Assembly (NCBI GenBank): GCA_913775095.1
Contig: CAJYIW010000027.1
Location: forward strand, 62,001 to 126,000
From: an uncultured Siphonobacter sp.
Lineage (GTDB): Bacteria; Bacteroidota; Bacteroidia; Cytophagales; Spirosomataceae
Direction of reading: 5' to 3'
DNA length: 64,000 nucleotides
Each line of letters starts with the position of its first letter. The stretch's first letter is position 1. This document shows, piece after piece, positions 8,553-17,093 of the stretch. The notes under the pieces were generated by a model. That model searched no databases. It was not told where the DNA came from and was given only the letters and a program-made list of their open reading frames with translations. Both the position numbers and the translations under genes were made by a program.

Positions 8553-11500
8553 TTATAAGCCAATGGTTAATCCAAAAATCACGGAGCGAGCTTTGGGGTA
8601 ACTCAGATAATCAATACCATAGGAGGAAACTCCATTCACCGAACGATCATTATTGACCTCGGGATCGTAGCCATTATAAGGGGTAATGACAAAGAGATTC
8701 TGACCCGTCACGGACAGGCGAATGCTGGATACCCATTTGTCAATTCCCAGCCCTACAGTATTGACGGTATAGCCTAAACTCAGGTTATTCAACCGCAGGA
8801 ACTGACCGTTTTTGAGGAAACGAGTAGATACCGGAGCAGAGTTATTAACTGATTCATTCGGGTATTGCAGAGCTTCCGGCGTAACATTCAGTCCCTTCGA
8901 CAGTCGTAATTTGTAAAACAGAGCATTAGCCGTGTTATCATACACTTTGTTGCCCGACACGCCATTGAGATTAGCCGTCAGATCAAACCCTTTGTAGGCC
9001 AGACTACCGTTGATGTTGAACATTTTTCTCGGTAAAGCCGAACCAGCCGCGATCCGGTCGTTATCCGTCACAATACCATCGCCGTCAACGTCCCGAAACT
9101 GGTTAATACCCTTCTCGTCGAATCCAATGAAATCTTTCAGGTAAAAGGTCCCGATGGGCTGCCCGTTTACGTATCCGTTTACGGTGGCCGAAGAAAGTCC
9201 CGAACCCGAAGCCGTCCCTGAGGTAAGCACGGAATACGGCGAGTTCATGACGTTGTTACTGATGAACGTTACATTCCCCCCGATGGAGTACCGCAGTCCG
9301 CTGGCGAAGCTCCGGCGGTAATTCAAATCAATTTCCACGCCCTGATTCGTGATTTTCATATCATGCACGTTCGTCCATAAAGTACGGGCCGGTTGCACGG
9401 GGTCGGCGGGTACTACTTCGAGCAGAATACTGTTGGAAACCTTACGGAAGAAATCAACCGAACCACTCAGGGCTCCGTCGAAAAAAGCAAAATCAAGGCC
9501 AACGTTGCTTTGCGTGGACACTTCCCACTGAATGTCGGGATTCGCCAGACGCGTGTACGTAGCACCGGAAGGATAGGTATTGGAACCATTCAAAGGATAC
9601 GTATTGGTGCCCGTTACGCTGGTAGAAAACCGGGCCTGCGTAATTTTGGAAGGGATTTCCTGGTTACCCGTCTGTCCCCAACCCGCCCGTAATTTCAGCT
9701 CGGTAATGGCAGGAATCCGTTTCAGGAACGCTTCTTCCGATAAACGCCAGCCCAACGAAGCGGATGGGAAAATACCGTATTTGTTATTAGCTCCGAACTT
9801 TGACGAACCATCGGCCCGAACGGTAAAGGTGGCCAGGTATCGGTCTTTCCACTGATAATTAACCCGCGAGAAAAAGGACTGCAATTCGTTAATCGTGGCG
9901 TAACCCGTCGGACGGTTATTGGTCAGAGACAGGTCGGTTCCTAACCCGGGGTTATAAATCGGTTCGATGTCCGAAATAGGAAATTTGTTAATGCTCGTTG
10001 CCCGGCCCTGCAGGAAAATCCGCTGGTACGAATGTCCGGCCAGAGCCGAGAAGTTATGCTGGTTCCGGTCGAAAGAATACGTGACGTAGTTTTCAATCAG
10101 ACGGTTGGTGTTGTAGGTATTAATCGTTTCGAGACGACCTTCCTGAAAAGGAACCTCGTTCGGCAACGACTGAAGATCCTGCGTCGCATTAGACTGATCT
10201 ACGGCAAAGTTCAGCTTGTACACCAGCCCTTTGATAATCGTTACCGATGGCGAGATACTCGCAATCAGACGGTTCGTCTTGGTCAGGTCTTTTTCCAGCG
10301 AAAGCGGAATCAGCGGATTCGTACCATCTACGTACTGAAAAGGCTTCCCTTCGGCGTTATACGCCGGGTACGTAGGGTTAGCCGCCAGGGCTCCGCCAAT
10401 CAGACCCTGAATCGGAGGACGCTGGTTTACCGTACTGGTGGCGTTCAGGTTTACATCGATACTTACCCGGTCTTCGAGTAATTTCTGCGTTACATTAATT
10501 CGGCCGGTGTACCGCTTCAGATTGCTGTTTTTCAGAATTCCCTGCTGATCCTGCAAGCCAAACGAACCGTAGTAAGTCAGTTTATCGGCCCCACCGCTCA
10601 GGGCTACGTTATGATTCTGGGTAATGGCCCGGCGGGAAATTTCTTTCTGCCAGTTGGTCGAACCGCCCTGGTCCACCAGACTGTTTCCCAGCCTGGGCAC
10701 TTCCCTACGGAACTCGTCTGCCGATAAAACGGGTAAAGGATTCGCCATCGTCGAAAGACCTACGCTTCCGCTGTAAGTCAGCGTCGAACGACCGGACTTT
10801 CCTTTTTTCGTGGTAATCAAAACGACGCCATTGGCTCCCCGTGAACCGTAAATCGCCGTAGCTGATGCATCTTTCAATACATCAATGGACTCAATGTCCT
10901 GCGGGTTCAGGAATACCAGCGGGTTGGTGGCTCCACCCGTGCTGCTGTTATCCAGAGCCAGCCCATCCACCACGAACAGCGGCGTACTGCCCGTACGAAT
11001 ACCTCCGGGTCCACGGACGGTAATGTTCTGAGCCCCCCCCGGTTCACCCGTGGCAGAGGTTACGTTCACCCCGGATACTTTTCCCTGCAAAAGCTGCTCG
11101 GGCGAGTTGATGATTCCTTTATTAAAGTCTGTGCTTTTGAGCGAAGTAACAGCCCCGGTCATGTCTTTTTTCGTCGTACTACCGTACCCAATCACGACAA
11201 CCTGCGATAGTTCAGCCGCATCATTCTGTAGTTCTACGTTCATCGACGTTTGACGACCTACGGGCCTTTCGACGGGCTTATAACCAATAAACTGGAACAC
11301 CAGTACTGTCTCGTCGCCGGGAACCTTGATGCTGTACGTTCCATCGGCTCCCGTCGTCGTTCCGATAGAGGTTCCCTTTACCAGGACCGTACAGCCCGTC
11401 AGTGGTTCGCGGGTCTGAGCATCCGTTACCTTTCCGGTGATGGTCTTTTCCTGAGGAGAAACGATGTGCAGGCGTGGCGTCGCCAGCGAAGGGTACGGAA

Positions 11501-11570
11501 TTTGATTCAGTAGAAAGAGTCCCGCAAGGGCATATTTCACCTGACCTGAAAAACGGTTAAGGTTTTTCAT
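8553..11570 (-). CDS. SusC/RagA family TonB-dependent outer membrane transporter
   Basis: A 1005-residue protein beginning at MKNLNRFSGQ. A 17-codon upstream extension was rejected because this ATG opens a normal signal peptide (about 1-30). It has a carboxypeptidase-regulatory-like domain (ITGKVTDAQTREPLTGCTV; about 40-120), then the plug domain with VVVIGYGSTTKKDMTGAV and LLQGKVSGVNVTSATGEPGG, then a 22-strand-type beta barrel to the C terminus. It imports oligomers across the outer membrane, powered by TonB. There is no N-terminal signalling (STN) domain and no adjacent sigma/anti-sigma pair, so control is probably from the promoter region at 11659, behind which a tandem repeat array begins. 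Confidence 0.96.
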   Translation of the reverse strand: MKNLNRFSGQVKYALAGLFLLNQIPYPSLATPRLHIVSPQEKTITGKVTDAQTREPLTGCTVLVKGTSIGTTTGADGTYSIKVPGDETVLVFQFIGYKPVERPVGRQTSMNVELQNDAAELSQVVVIGYGSTTKKDMTGAVTSLKSTDFNKGIINSPEQLLQGKVSGVNVTSATGEPGGAQNITVRGPGGIRTGSTPLFVVDGLALDNSSTGGATNPLVFLNPQDIESIDVLKDASATAIYGSRGANGVVLITTKKGKSGRSTLTYSGSVGLSTMANPLPVLSADEFRREVPRLGNSLVDQGGSTNWQKEISRRAITQNHNVALSGGADKLTYYGSFGLQDQQGILKNSNLKRYTGRINVTQKLLEDRVSIDVNLNATSTVNQRPPIQGLIGGALAANPTYPAYNAEGKPFQYVDGTNPLIPLSLEKDLTKTNRLIASISPSVTIIKGLVYKLNFAVDQSNATQDLQSLPNEVPFQEGRLETINTYNTNRLIENYVTYSFDRNQHNFSALAGHSYQRIFLQGRATSINKFPISDIEPIYNPGLGTDLSLTNNRPTGYATINELQSFFSRVNYQWKDRYLATFTVRADGSSKFGANNKYGIFPSASLGWRLSEEAFLKRIPAITELKLRAGWGQTGNQEIPSKITQARFSTSVTGTNTYPLNGSNTYPSGATYTRLANPDIQWEVSTQSNVGLDFAFFDGALSGSVDFFRKVSNSILLEVVPADPVQPARTLWTNVHDMKITNQGVEIDLNYRRSFASGLRYSIGGNVTFISNNVMNSPYSVLTSGTASGSGLSSATVNGYVNGQPIGTFYLKDFIGFDEKGINQFRDVDGDGIVTDNDRIAAGSALPRKMFNINGSLAYKGFDLTANLNGVSGNKVYDNTANALFYKLRLSKGLNVTPEALQYPNESVNNSAPVSTRFLKNGQFLRLNNLSLGYTVNTVGLGIDKWVSSIRLSVTGQNLFVITPYNGYDPEVNNDRSVNGVSSYGIDYLSYPKARSVIFGLTIGL

Positions 11571-11658
11571 ACAGTAAGTTTTGGGAAGAAATTGGGTTTT
11601 ACAATGGGAATAATAAAACACTGAAAATCAATGAATTATTTCCATTGGTTTCAGGCCA

Positions 11659-11666
11659 CAAAAGTA
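11659..11666 (-). promoter_or_regulatory. Likely -7 promoter box of susCD
   Basis: On the minus strand this reads TACTTTTG, an exact match to TAnnTTTG, about 90 bp before the susC start codon. A clear -33 element was not found. Confidence 0.55.
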
Positions 11667-11770
11667 AATAATTGGCCAAAGAAGGACTTTAAGGGAATGT
11701 TATGTTACCGTTAAAAGGCGGTAATAATGGATGCGTTTTCCAATCTGAAACCTTTCGATCTAAAACACTG

Positions 11771-11979
11771 CTCTTTCGGATTTATAACGATCACTCTTTC
11801 GGATTTATAACGATCGCTCTTTCGGATTTGCAACGATCGCTCTTTCAGATTTGCAACGATCGCTCTTTCAGATTTGCAACGATCGCTCTTTCAGATTTGC
11901 AACGATTGCTCTTTCAGATTTGCAACGATTGCTCTTTCAGATTTGCAACGATCGCTCTTTCGGATTTGCAATCCGAAAG
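11771..11979. repeat. 23-bp tandem repeat array, about nine units
   Basis: Units of 23 bp start at 11771, 11794, 11817, 11840, 11863, 11886, 11909, 11932 and 11955. The common unit is CTCTTTC(A/G)GATTTGCAACG followed by AT(C/T)G. The first two units carry TATAA instead of TGCAA. The last breaks off into a perfect hairpin, CTTTCGGATT/AATCCGAAAG (11957-11979), and a related hairpin GGGATT/AATCCC follows at 11990-12004. Since 23 is not a multiple of three, the reading frames seen across it are artefacts. It lies between the divergent susC and deacetylase genes. Confidence 0.95.
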
Positions 11980-12024
11980 CAGTCTGTCAGGGATTTATAA
12001 TCCCACATAACCTGAGATTTATGC

Positions 12025-12044
12025 AAACCCATACGCGATCCATC
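12025..12044. repeat. Short palindrome with CGATCCATCG core
   Basis: ACGCGATCCATCGCGT is a near-perfect palindrome followed by CTCTATTTTTTT, so it could terminate leftover transcription from the repeat array. The GCGTCTCTA word that follows resembles one at about 16916-16955. Confidence 0.4.
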
Positions 12045-12091
12045 GCGTCTCTATTTTTTTATGGTTACCTTTCAAATCGATGGCCTGTTTC

Positions 12092-12901
12092 ATGAATCGT
12101 ATGCGTTTGCTTCAATCATTTTTATTCTGTCTTTTCATTTTAGGGTTATCAGGATGTGACTCCCCTCCGAAACACCCCGAACGGGCAGGCATTGCCTTGT
12201 CTTTTGATGATCATTTTCTCAGGGAATGGGTGGAGCTAATCCCGTTGTTCAGGCAGTATAATGCGAAGGTTACCTTCTTTATCAATTGTCCCGATTCGCT
12301 TTCGGCGGAAGACCGTACCTTCTTAAAACAATTACAGAACGAAGGACACGAAATTGGCTATCACGGTACGATTCACGGGGTTTCGACGCAAATGATTCAG
12401 GACTTAGGTGTGGCAGGGTACCTTAACACGGAAATTCGTCCCGGACTTTCTTACCTCAACAAGGCTGGTTTTTACCCGACGTCCTATGCCCATCCCGGCG
12501 GCAATCATAACGCCCGCGTCGATTCGGTTTTGCTGGCTTCGGGCTTTCAGATTTTGCGGGATGTTGCCCTGGCCGAACGCAGCTACAAGGGCTTCCGGCT
12601 GTACCATCTTCCTCCGAAGTATCTTCCGCAGATTTATTATGATTTCGATCGGGAACGCGTAGTCGATGCCCTGCTGATTGATTACAGTGCCAACCTTTCT
12701 TCCCGGGAAATGAAAGACGTATTAGTAAAAGCCAAAGAAAAAGGAACGGCCGTGATGCTCTTCGGGCATGAGCCTTTGAAAACCCCGCCAACGGCGACGC
12801 AATACGGATTCGATGTTACTTTTCTGGAAGAAATTCTGGCAACGGCTCAGGAGTTAAACCTGAACTTTTACCGCATGTCTGATTTACCCAAGCTGAATTA
12901 A
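12092..12901 (+). CDS. Polysaccharide deacetylase family lipoprotein
   Basis: About 269 residues. The N terminus MNRMRLLQSFLFCLFILGLSGC is a lipoprotein signal with the cysteine in LSGC; ATGs at 12080 and 12101 are alternative starts that leave this intact. The NodB-type fold is shown by IALSFDDHF (the metal-binding Asp pair), GHEIGYHGTIHG (His-rich motif 2) and YAHPGGNHNARV (motif 3). Such enzymes remove acetyl groups from peptidoglycan, chitin-like or exopolysaccharide N-acetylhexosamines. It is anchored in an envelope membrane and converges, with a 4-bp overlap, on an operon that looks devoted to glycan building, which suggests a surface-glycan role. Confidence 0.88.
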   Translation: MNRMRLLQSFLFCLFILGLSGCDSPPKHPERAGIALSFDDHFLREWVELIPLFRQYNAKVTFFINCPDSLSAEDRTFLKQLQNEGHEIGYHGTIHGVSTQMIQDLGVAGYLNTEIRPGLSYLNKAGFYPTSYAHPGGNHNARVDSVLLASGFQILRDVALAERSYKGFRLYHLPPKYLPQIYYDFDRERVVDALLIDYSANLSSREMKDVLVKAKEKGTAVMLFGHEPLKTPPTATQYGFDVTFLEEILATAQELNLNFYRMSDLPKLN

Positions 12902-14067
12902 CGGCCGTAACGCTGGTCCTTGAAACGCAGTAACGGTTTCTCAAAATACTCGTAAGAAAGGCCGGATACCAGCACTGAAAATCCGATAACGCAGGGGTAA
13001 AGAATCAGGTTATACACGGTCGTGGACAGCTCAGGAGCGTACATCCGCAGGAAATTTATGATGACAATGGAAACGACCACGTGGTAGAGATACAGGCCAT
13101 AGGAAATCTTTCCTAAATAACTCATGACCGGGTTTTCCAGGGAAATAATACTGTTGGGATTCGTGGCTACGTTGAGGATGAAAAAGCAAAAAAACAGCGA
13201 ATATACTTCCATGAACGCCGGAATATGAACGCCGGAAAGAAAGCAGATCAGAAACAGGGAATACACCAGAATTTGTAAGTCTTTTCGGTACAGAACGTTC
13301 AGAACTTTGGTGTTATTCTTGTACACTACGTAAGCTCCTGCTCCACCCAAGGCCATGATTAGCAGACGAAACTGACCAATGAAGGTCAGGATGCCATCCA
13401 TTTTTCTGGCTTCGGGAGCATCCAGAAAATAGAGTCCCAGGGCTAACAAACCGACCGTCGCCAGCATGAAAACCAGCACGATCCCAATGGTCTTTTTCGG
13501 ATACTTGATGATCCAGGGCCAGAGGTAATAAAACTGCTCCTCTACCCCGATGGACCAGGCCTGAGCGGTCCAGTACGGAATGCCGTACAGCACAAAGGCG
13601 TAGTTGGGCAAAACCAGCATTAACAGCGAAAGTCGTTCCGTAAAATTGTGCTGCAATAACTCCGTTACGCCGGGATAATAGAAGATCGGAAAGTGAGGAA
13701 AGACGAAGACTGCCAGCAGAATCATGACGTAATAAATGGGCCAGATCCGGAAGACTCTTCGCAGGTAAAACTTGGGAGCAGAAATGTCGCCGAAGTTTCC
13801 TTTTTCCTGAAGTAACAGATACGTAATCAGAAAACCACTCAGGACAAAAAACAACCCTACCCCCAAACGTCCGGCGTGTTTCACTACCGTAAATTCGTAG
13901 ATATTTTCCAGACCATACGCGTATTTGGCCTGTTCCAGATGGTGAATCAATACCGACATGGCGGCAATGCAGCGTACTCCATTCAGGTTGGGAAAATTCC
14001 GTTTCTGAATCGCTTTTTTAGTCGACGGCTGATGCTCTTCTGGCCGTTTATTTGCGGTTGATTCCAA
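12898..14067 (-). CDS. Acyltransferase 3 family membrane protein
   Basis: About 389 residues with some ten predicted membrane helices. The acyltransferase-3 signature is clear: NFPNLNGVRCIAAMSVLIHHLEQ near the N terminus (RxxA and the HH pair), then VGLFFVLSGFLITYLLL and a FYLRRVFRIWPIYY segment. These proteins acetylate or succinylate extracellular sugars. The only start that keeps helix 1 is a TTG at 14067; no in-frame ATG lies upstream before a stop. It is the last gene of a three-gene operon with two glycosyltransferase-like proteins and its stop codon overlaps that of the convergent deacetylase, so it probably decorates the same glycan. Confidence 0.9.
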   Translation of the reverse strand: MESTANKRPEEHQPSTKKAIQKRNFPNLNGVRCIAAMSVLIHHLEQAKYAYGLENIYEFTVVKHAGRLGVGLFFVLSGFLITYLLLQEKGNFGDISAPKFYLRRVFRIWPIYYVMILLAVFVFPHFPIFYYPGVTELLQHNFTERLSLLMLVLPNYAFVLYGIPYWTAQAWSIGVEEQFYYLWPWIIKYPKKTIGIVLVFMLATVGLLALGLYFLDAPEARKMDGILTFIGQFRLLIMALGGAGAYVVYKNNTKVLNVLYRKDLQILVYSLFLICFLSGVHIPAFMEVYSLFFCFFILNVATNPNSIISLENPVMSYLGKISYGLYLYHVVVSIVIINFLRMYAPELSTTVYNLILYPCVIGFSVLVSGLSYEYFEKPLLRFKDQRYGR

Positions 14068-14115
14068 GTACTGGTTTCTGGTTTCGGGATGTATAAATGG
14101 TCCTTAGGGTCGAAC

Positions 14116-15387
14116 CTAGGCGATGACTAACTCCGGTTCTTCCTGAATCGTTACTTTTTTTTTTCGAGGAAAAGCTCCCCACACGAAGTAAAGCGTCACA
14201 CAAACAATGCCCAGTTGAATGAAATAATCGATGGTACGATCCTGAACCGCGAAAATATCGGAAGGATTCAGATAAATGGGCATCCCCAGCCGCCACCACA
14301 TCGAGGGGTGAATAACCGCCAGTACATTAAAGACAAACAGCAGGAAAATCTGCTTCCGATTGTTCCAGTCGATGATTTCAAAAACCATGGGTAACAGGAA
14401 CAGGAACAGGTAATTGCTGTAGGCACTTTGCTGGGCAATCATCATCAGTCCGTACATACTTACCCATAAATGAGCCAGCATCACGGGGTATTCTTCATTC
14501 CGTAACCGCCAGGCCGTTATACAACCCACACCGATGGTTAGCACCAGCCCAATCCAGTTCCAGGCTTTTGCTCCCGTACCGACGGAATTAAACAGCCAGG
14601 GATTCACGACCGAAAGAACATTGGGAGCCCGGAGCACGTTAGCCTCGTCCAGCGGTTGCATGAATTCCATGCCTACGGTCAGGTACAATACTACAATGGA
14701 AACCGCCCCAACCAGAGAAATAGGAATCAGGAAACGAATTTTTTCCTTTTCAATCAGGAATAATGGAAATAGAGCCAGGCCAAAGATGGCTTTGGTCATC
14801 AGAACGCCCAGGGCCATGACCAGACTGAACCCCACAACGCCGTAGCGTTTGCGAGTCAGATACGCCAGCACCACAAACATCCACATCCAGATGTCTTCCT
14901 GAGCTCCCACGATACACAGGACGAGCGAACCGGGTAAAAGCAGATAAAGTAAGGACTTGAAGAGCAGGTCTTCCTTCGTGGTTTTGTAGCGAAAGAGCTG
15001 GTAGGTTAAGGCCAGAGCCAGTCCGTCCATGGCGGCCATGGTCAGAATAATCATCTTGGGACTATACCAGATTTTCAGCCACAGACCTAGATAATAAGCG
15101 TACAAAGGCGAATAGGGAGACCAGAAATCCTTGTATACCAGCATCCCCTGCGAGGCCTTGCTGCCCTCGTCCCAGAAGCCATTGACGTCGGAAGTAGGCT
15201 GGTATTCCGCCCACATGTAAATAATCAGAAACGGTAACACGCGGAGTAAAACCCAGCTCGTACCCATGACAGCAACGACGCTTTTATTTTTTAATCCAAG
15301 GGTGATCTGAGGTCTGAAGTACAGCACCACGCTTACCAGCAAAATGCAGAGCAGACTAATAATCAACTTGGCGAGAACAACACTCAT
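14116..15387 (-). CDS. Polytopic glycosyltransferase-like membrane protein (copy B)
   Basis: A 423-residue protein with about ten to twelve membrane helices. A periplasmic loop after helix 2 carries SDVNGFWDEGSKASQG then LVYKDFWSPYSPLYAYYLGLW; later GAQEDIWMW lies at a membrane border. This plan resembles GT-C fold enzymes (GT39/GT83/GT87, mannosyltransferase-like) that take a polyprenyl-phosphate sugar, with the acidic residues of the first loop as candidate catalytic ones. The family assignment is inference. It overlaps the upstream paralogue by 4 bp, the usual sign of translational coupling, and both proteins have the same length. Confidence 0.7.
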   Translation of the reverse strand: MSVVLAKLIISLLCILLVSVVLYFRPQITLGLKNKSVVAVMGTSWVLLRVLPFLIIYMWAEYQPTSDVNGFWDEGSKASQGMLVYKDFWSPYSPLYAYYLGLWLKIWYSPKMIILTMAAMDGLALALTYQLFRYKTTKEDLLFKSLLYLLLPGSLVLCIVGAQEDIWMWMFVVLAYLTRKRYGVVGFSLVMALGVLMTKAIFGLALFPLFLIEKEKIRFLIPISLVGAVSIVVLYLTVGMEFMQPLDEANVLRAPNVLSVVNPWLFNSVGTGAKAWNWIGLVLTIGVGCITAWRLRNEEYPVMLAHLWVSMYGLMMIAQQSAYSNYLFLFLLPMVFEIIDWNNRKQIFLLFVFNVLAVIHPSMWWRLGMPIYLNPSDIFAVQDRTIDYFIQLGIVCVTLYFVWGAFPRKKKVTIQEEPELVIA

Positions 15388-16655
15388 GCCGGTCTTAAAT
15401 AATTAGGAGTCACAATTTTAATGGCGGCTTTTTTTACTATCCAAAAGAAACAGGCCACGTTGATTACCTGTAGAATCCATTCACCCAAATAGGCGGGATT
15501 GGCTAACATGGAAAACTCAGTATAATCGGGCTGTTTGATCCAAACGTTCACAAAAGGTTGCACGACGGTCAACCAACTCAATACTAACAAGATTAACAGA
15601 TGTTTGTTATTTCTCAGGTCAACGATTTCAAAAACTACGGCCAGTACATATGCAATCAGGTAGGCTCCCGGAGCACTCGCCTGGAAAATCATCATGCAGG
15701 CAAACGTAGCAATGAACAGGGACGGCAGAGTCTGAATGAGTGTATTTTCACGCCCCCGATAAGCCAGATATGACACCAGAACCATGGTGATGATCAGACC
15801 AATCCAGTTGACAGCCGTGGAATTGGTGTGATCAATGTGGACAAACAGCTCGATAAAAGGCCGGGTAATGGAGAATAAATTCGGCGTCATTAACTGTTCG
15901 GTATGCTGAATGGGCATCAGGAACAGGTCTCCGATTTGCCAGTATAAAAAGGCCAGAGCGGGCAGACCAATCGCGGCCATAACCAGCAGCATTTTGACTG
16001 GATTACGAACGCTGAGCAGCAGGGGCGGCAGAAAGAACACGAACGTTGCTTTCGTGGTCAGTAAAGCAATGGCAAAAATAACCCCCAGTCCCGTTTCGTA
16101 ATTGACTGGGTTCTTCCTGACGTGTATCCACATCCAGAGAGCTAATCCCCAGAACCAGACTTCTTCCTGTCCATCAATGAGAATGTACATGAACGAAGCC
16201 GGTAACATCCAGTAAAGGAACGTTGCCTGCAGAGCGTTAGACTTTTCCTGCTTATAACTCCGATAGGTAATCCAGAGAATGAGCGTTTCCATCAGTACCA
16301 TGAAAAGTACAATAGCCCGGGCATTGTGCCAGAGCCAGATGGGCAGGCTGATGATGTAGGCGAACAAGGGAGCGTGGTAAGACCAGAAATCCCGGTACAC
16401 AAATCCACCCGCTTTGGCCCCTTCGGCTTTATAGAAGAAAAAGGGCACATCGCCCCGTGGTTCCTGATCCAGAATGATAAAAATGGCAATCCAGGGAAGT
16501 AGTCTCAGAATCAGAAAGCCCAGCGTAAAAGCCAGTGTGTCATTTTTCTGCTGCCATTCGGCTATCAGAGCAGATTTCCACTGGGTCCAGATAATCCCGG
16601 CAGTCAGGCCAATACTCAGGATTACTTTAATGTAAAAAACGGTAAGAATTGGCAT
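15384..16655 (-). CDS. Polytopic glycosyltransferase-like membrane protein (copy A)
   Basis: A 423-residue polytopic protein, paralogous to the next gene. The same landmarks occur in the same places: RGDVPFFFYKAEGAKAGG, then FVYRDFWSYHAPLFAYIISL, then DGQEEVWFW. It is the first gene of the operon. As in copy B, a GT-C type sugar transfer on the periplasmic side of the inner membrane is the best guess, but no exact family is recognised. Apart from the shared motifs the two copies are well diverged, so the duplication is old and the proteins may use different sugars or work as a pair. Confidence 0.68.
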   Translation of the reverse strand: MPILTVFYIKVILSIGLTAGIIWTQWKSALIAEWQQKNDTLAFTLGFLILRLLPWIAIFIILDQEPRGDVPFFFYKAEGAKAGGFVYRDFWSYHAPLFAYIISLPIWLWHNARAIVLFMVLMETLILWITYRSYKQEKSNALQATFLYWMLPASFMYILIDGQEEVWFWGLALWMWIHVRKNPVNYETGLGVIFAIALLTTKATFVFFLPPLLLSVRNPVKMLLVMAAIGLPALAFLYWQIGDLFLMPIQHTEQLMTPNLFSITRPFIELFVHIDHTNSTAVNWIGLIITMVLVSYLAYRGRENTLIQTLPSLFIATFACMMIFQASAPGAYLIAYVLAVVFEIVDLRNNKHLLILLVLSWLTVVQPFVNVWIKQPDYTEFSMLANPAYLGEWILQVINVACFFWIVKKAAIKIVTPNYLRPA

Positions 16656-17043
16656 TGTACTAGTTAATCTATCAAGCGGTTGAAGATGATTTTCAGGGAT
16701 GGGAAGCTTGCTTCGTTAGCAAAGGATCCATTGATCCTTTGCTGAACGTCATTTTGTTTCCAGCCTGCAAAAGTATTTACTATTCCCGATTCGACCAACG
16801 TAAAGTGATGAACTCTGTTTTTGGCCGCTTTATTTTATAGTTTGGAAAGCATTAAGATTCGCTATTCCGGATTTGTTCATAACCCTTACCGCAACGAAAA
16901 CCATCTCTTATTCCAGACGTCTCTAACCAGGTATTCTTCCAAACGTAGAGACGTCGATTGATGGCGTTTCGGCCGGGGAATGGAAATCATTAGAAGGTTA
17001 TAAAGCCGACTCTTACCCAGACGCCATCCATGGACATCTCTAC
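16656..17043. other. Non-coding gap with hairpins between two minus-strand operons
   Basis: No gene is supported. It holds a 10-bp stem GCAAAGGATC/GATCCTTTGC (16719-16742), a pair GACGTCTCT/AGAGACGTC (16916-16924, 16947-16955) and an outer pairing of TGATGGCGT with ACGCCATCC (about 16958-16966 and 17020-17028). The left part should also carry the promoter of the glycosyltransferase-like operon. A structured RNA or repeat is possible, but nothing is recognised. Confidence 0.4.
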
Positions 17044-17080
17044 CTTAAAAAAAGAAGACACGTTTTCACGTGTCTTCTTT
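17044..17080 (-). terminator. Terminator of the RND efflux operon
   Basis: A 12-bp stem (17051-17062 with 17069-17080) closes a 6-base loop. On the minus strand it is followed by TTTTTTT. It lies 14 bp beyond the stop codon of the last gene of the operon. Confidence 0.9.
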
Positions 17081-17093
17081 CTGGGTTAATTTT

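Noticed and set aside
11771-11979. CRISPR array
   Set aside because: The units are directly joined with no unique spacers, and there are no cas genes.
11702-12010. Open frame across the 23-bp tandem array
   Set aside because: It is a by-product of the repeats, which run through all three frames; the peptide is the same DNA unit read in turn. No start context or homology.
12456-12791. Minus-strand frame inside the polysaccharide deacetylase
   Set aside because: A shadow of the real gene; the Arg/Ser/Pro-rich composition is typical of reversed codons.
15910-16101. Short plus-strand frames opposite the glycosyltransferase-like genes
   Set aside because: All lie antisense to long, well-supported genes with conserved motifs, and none has a domain.
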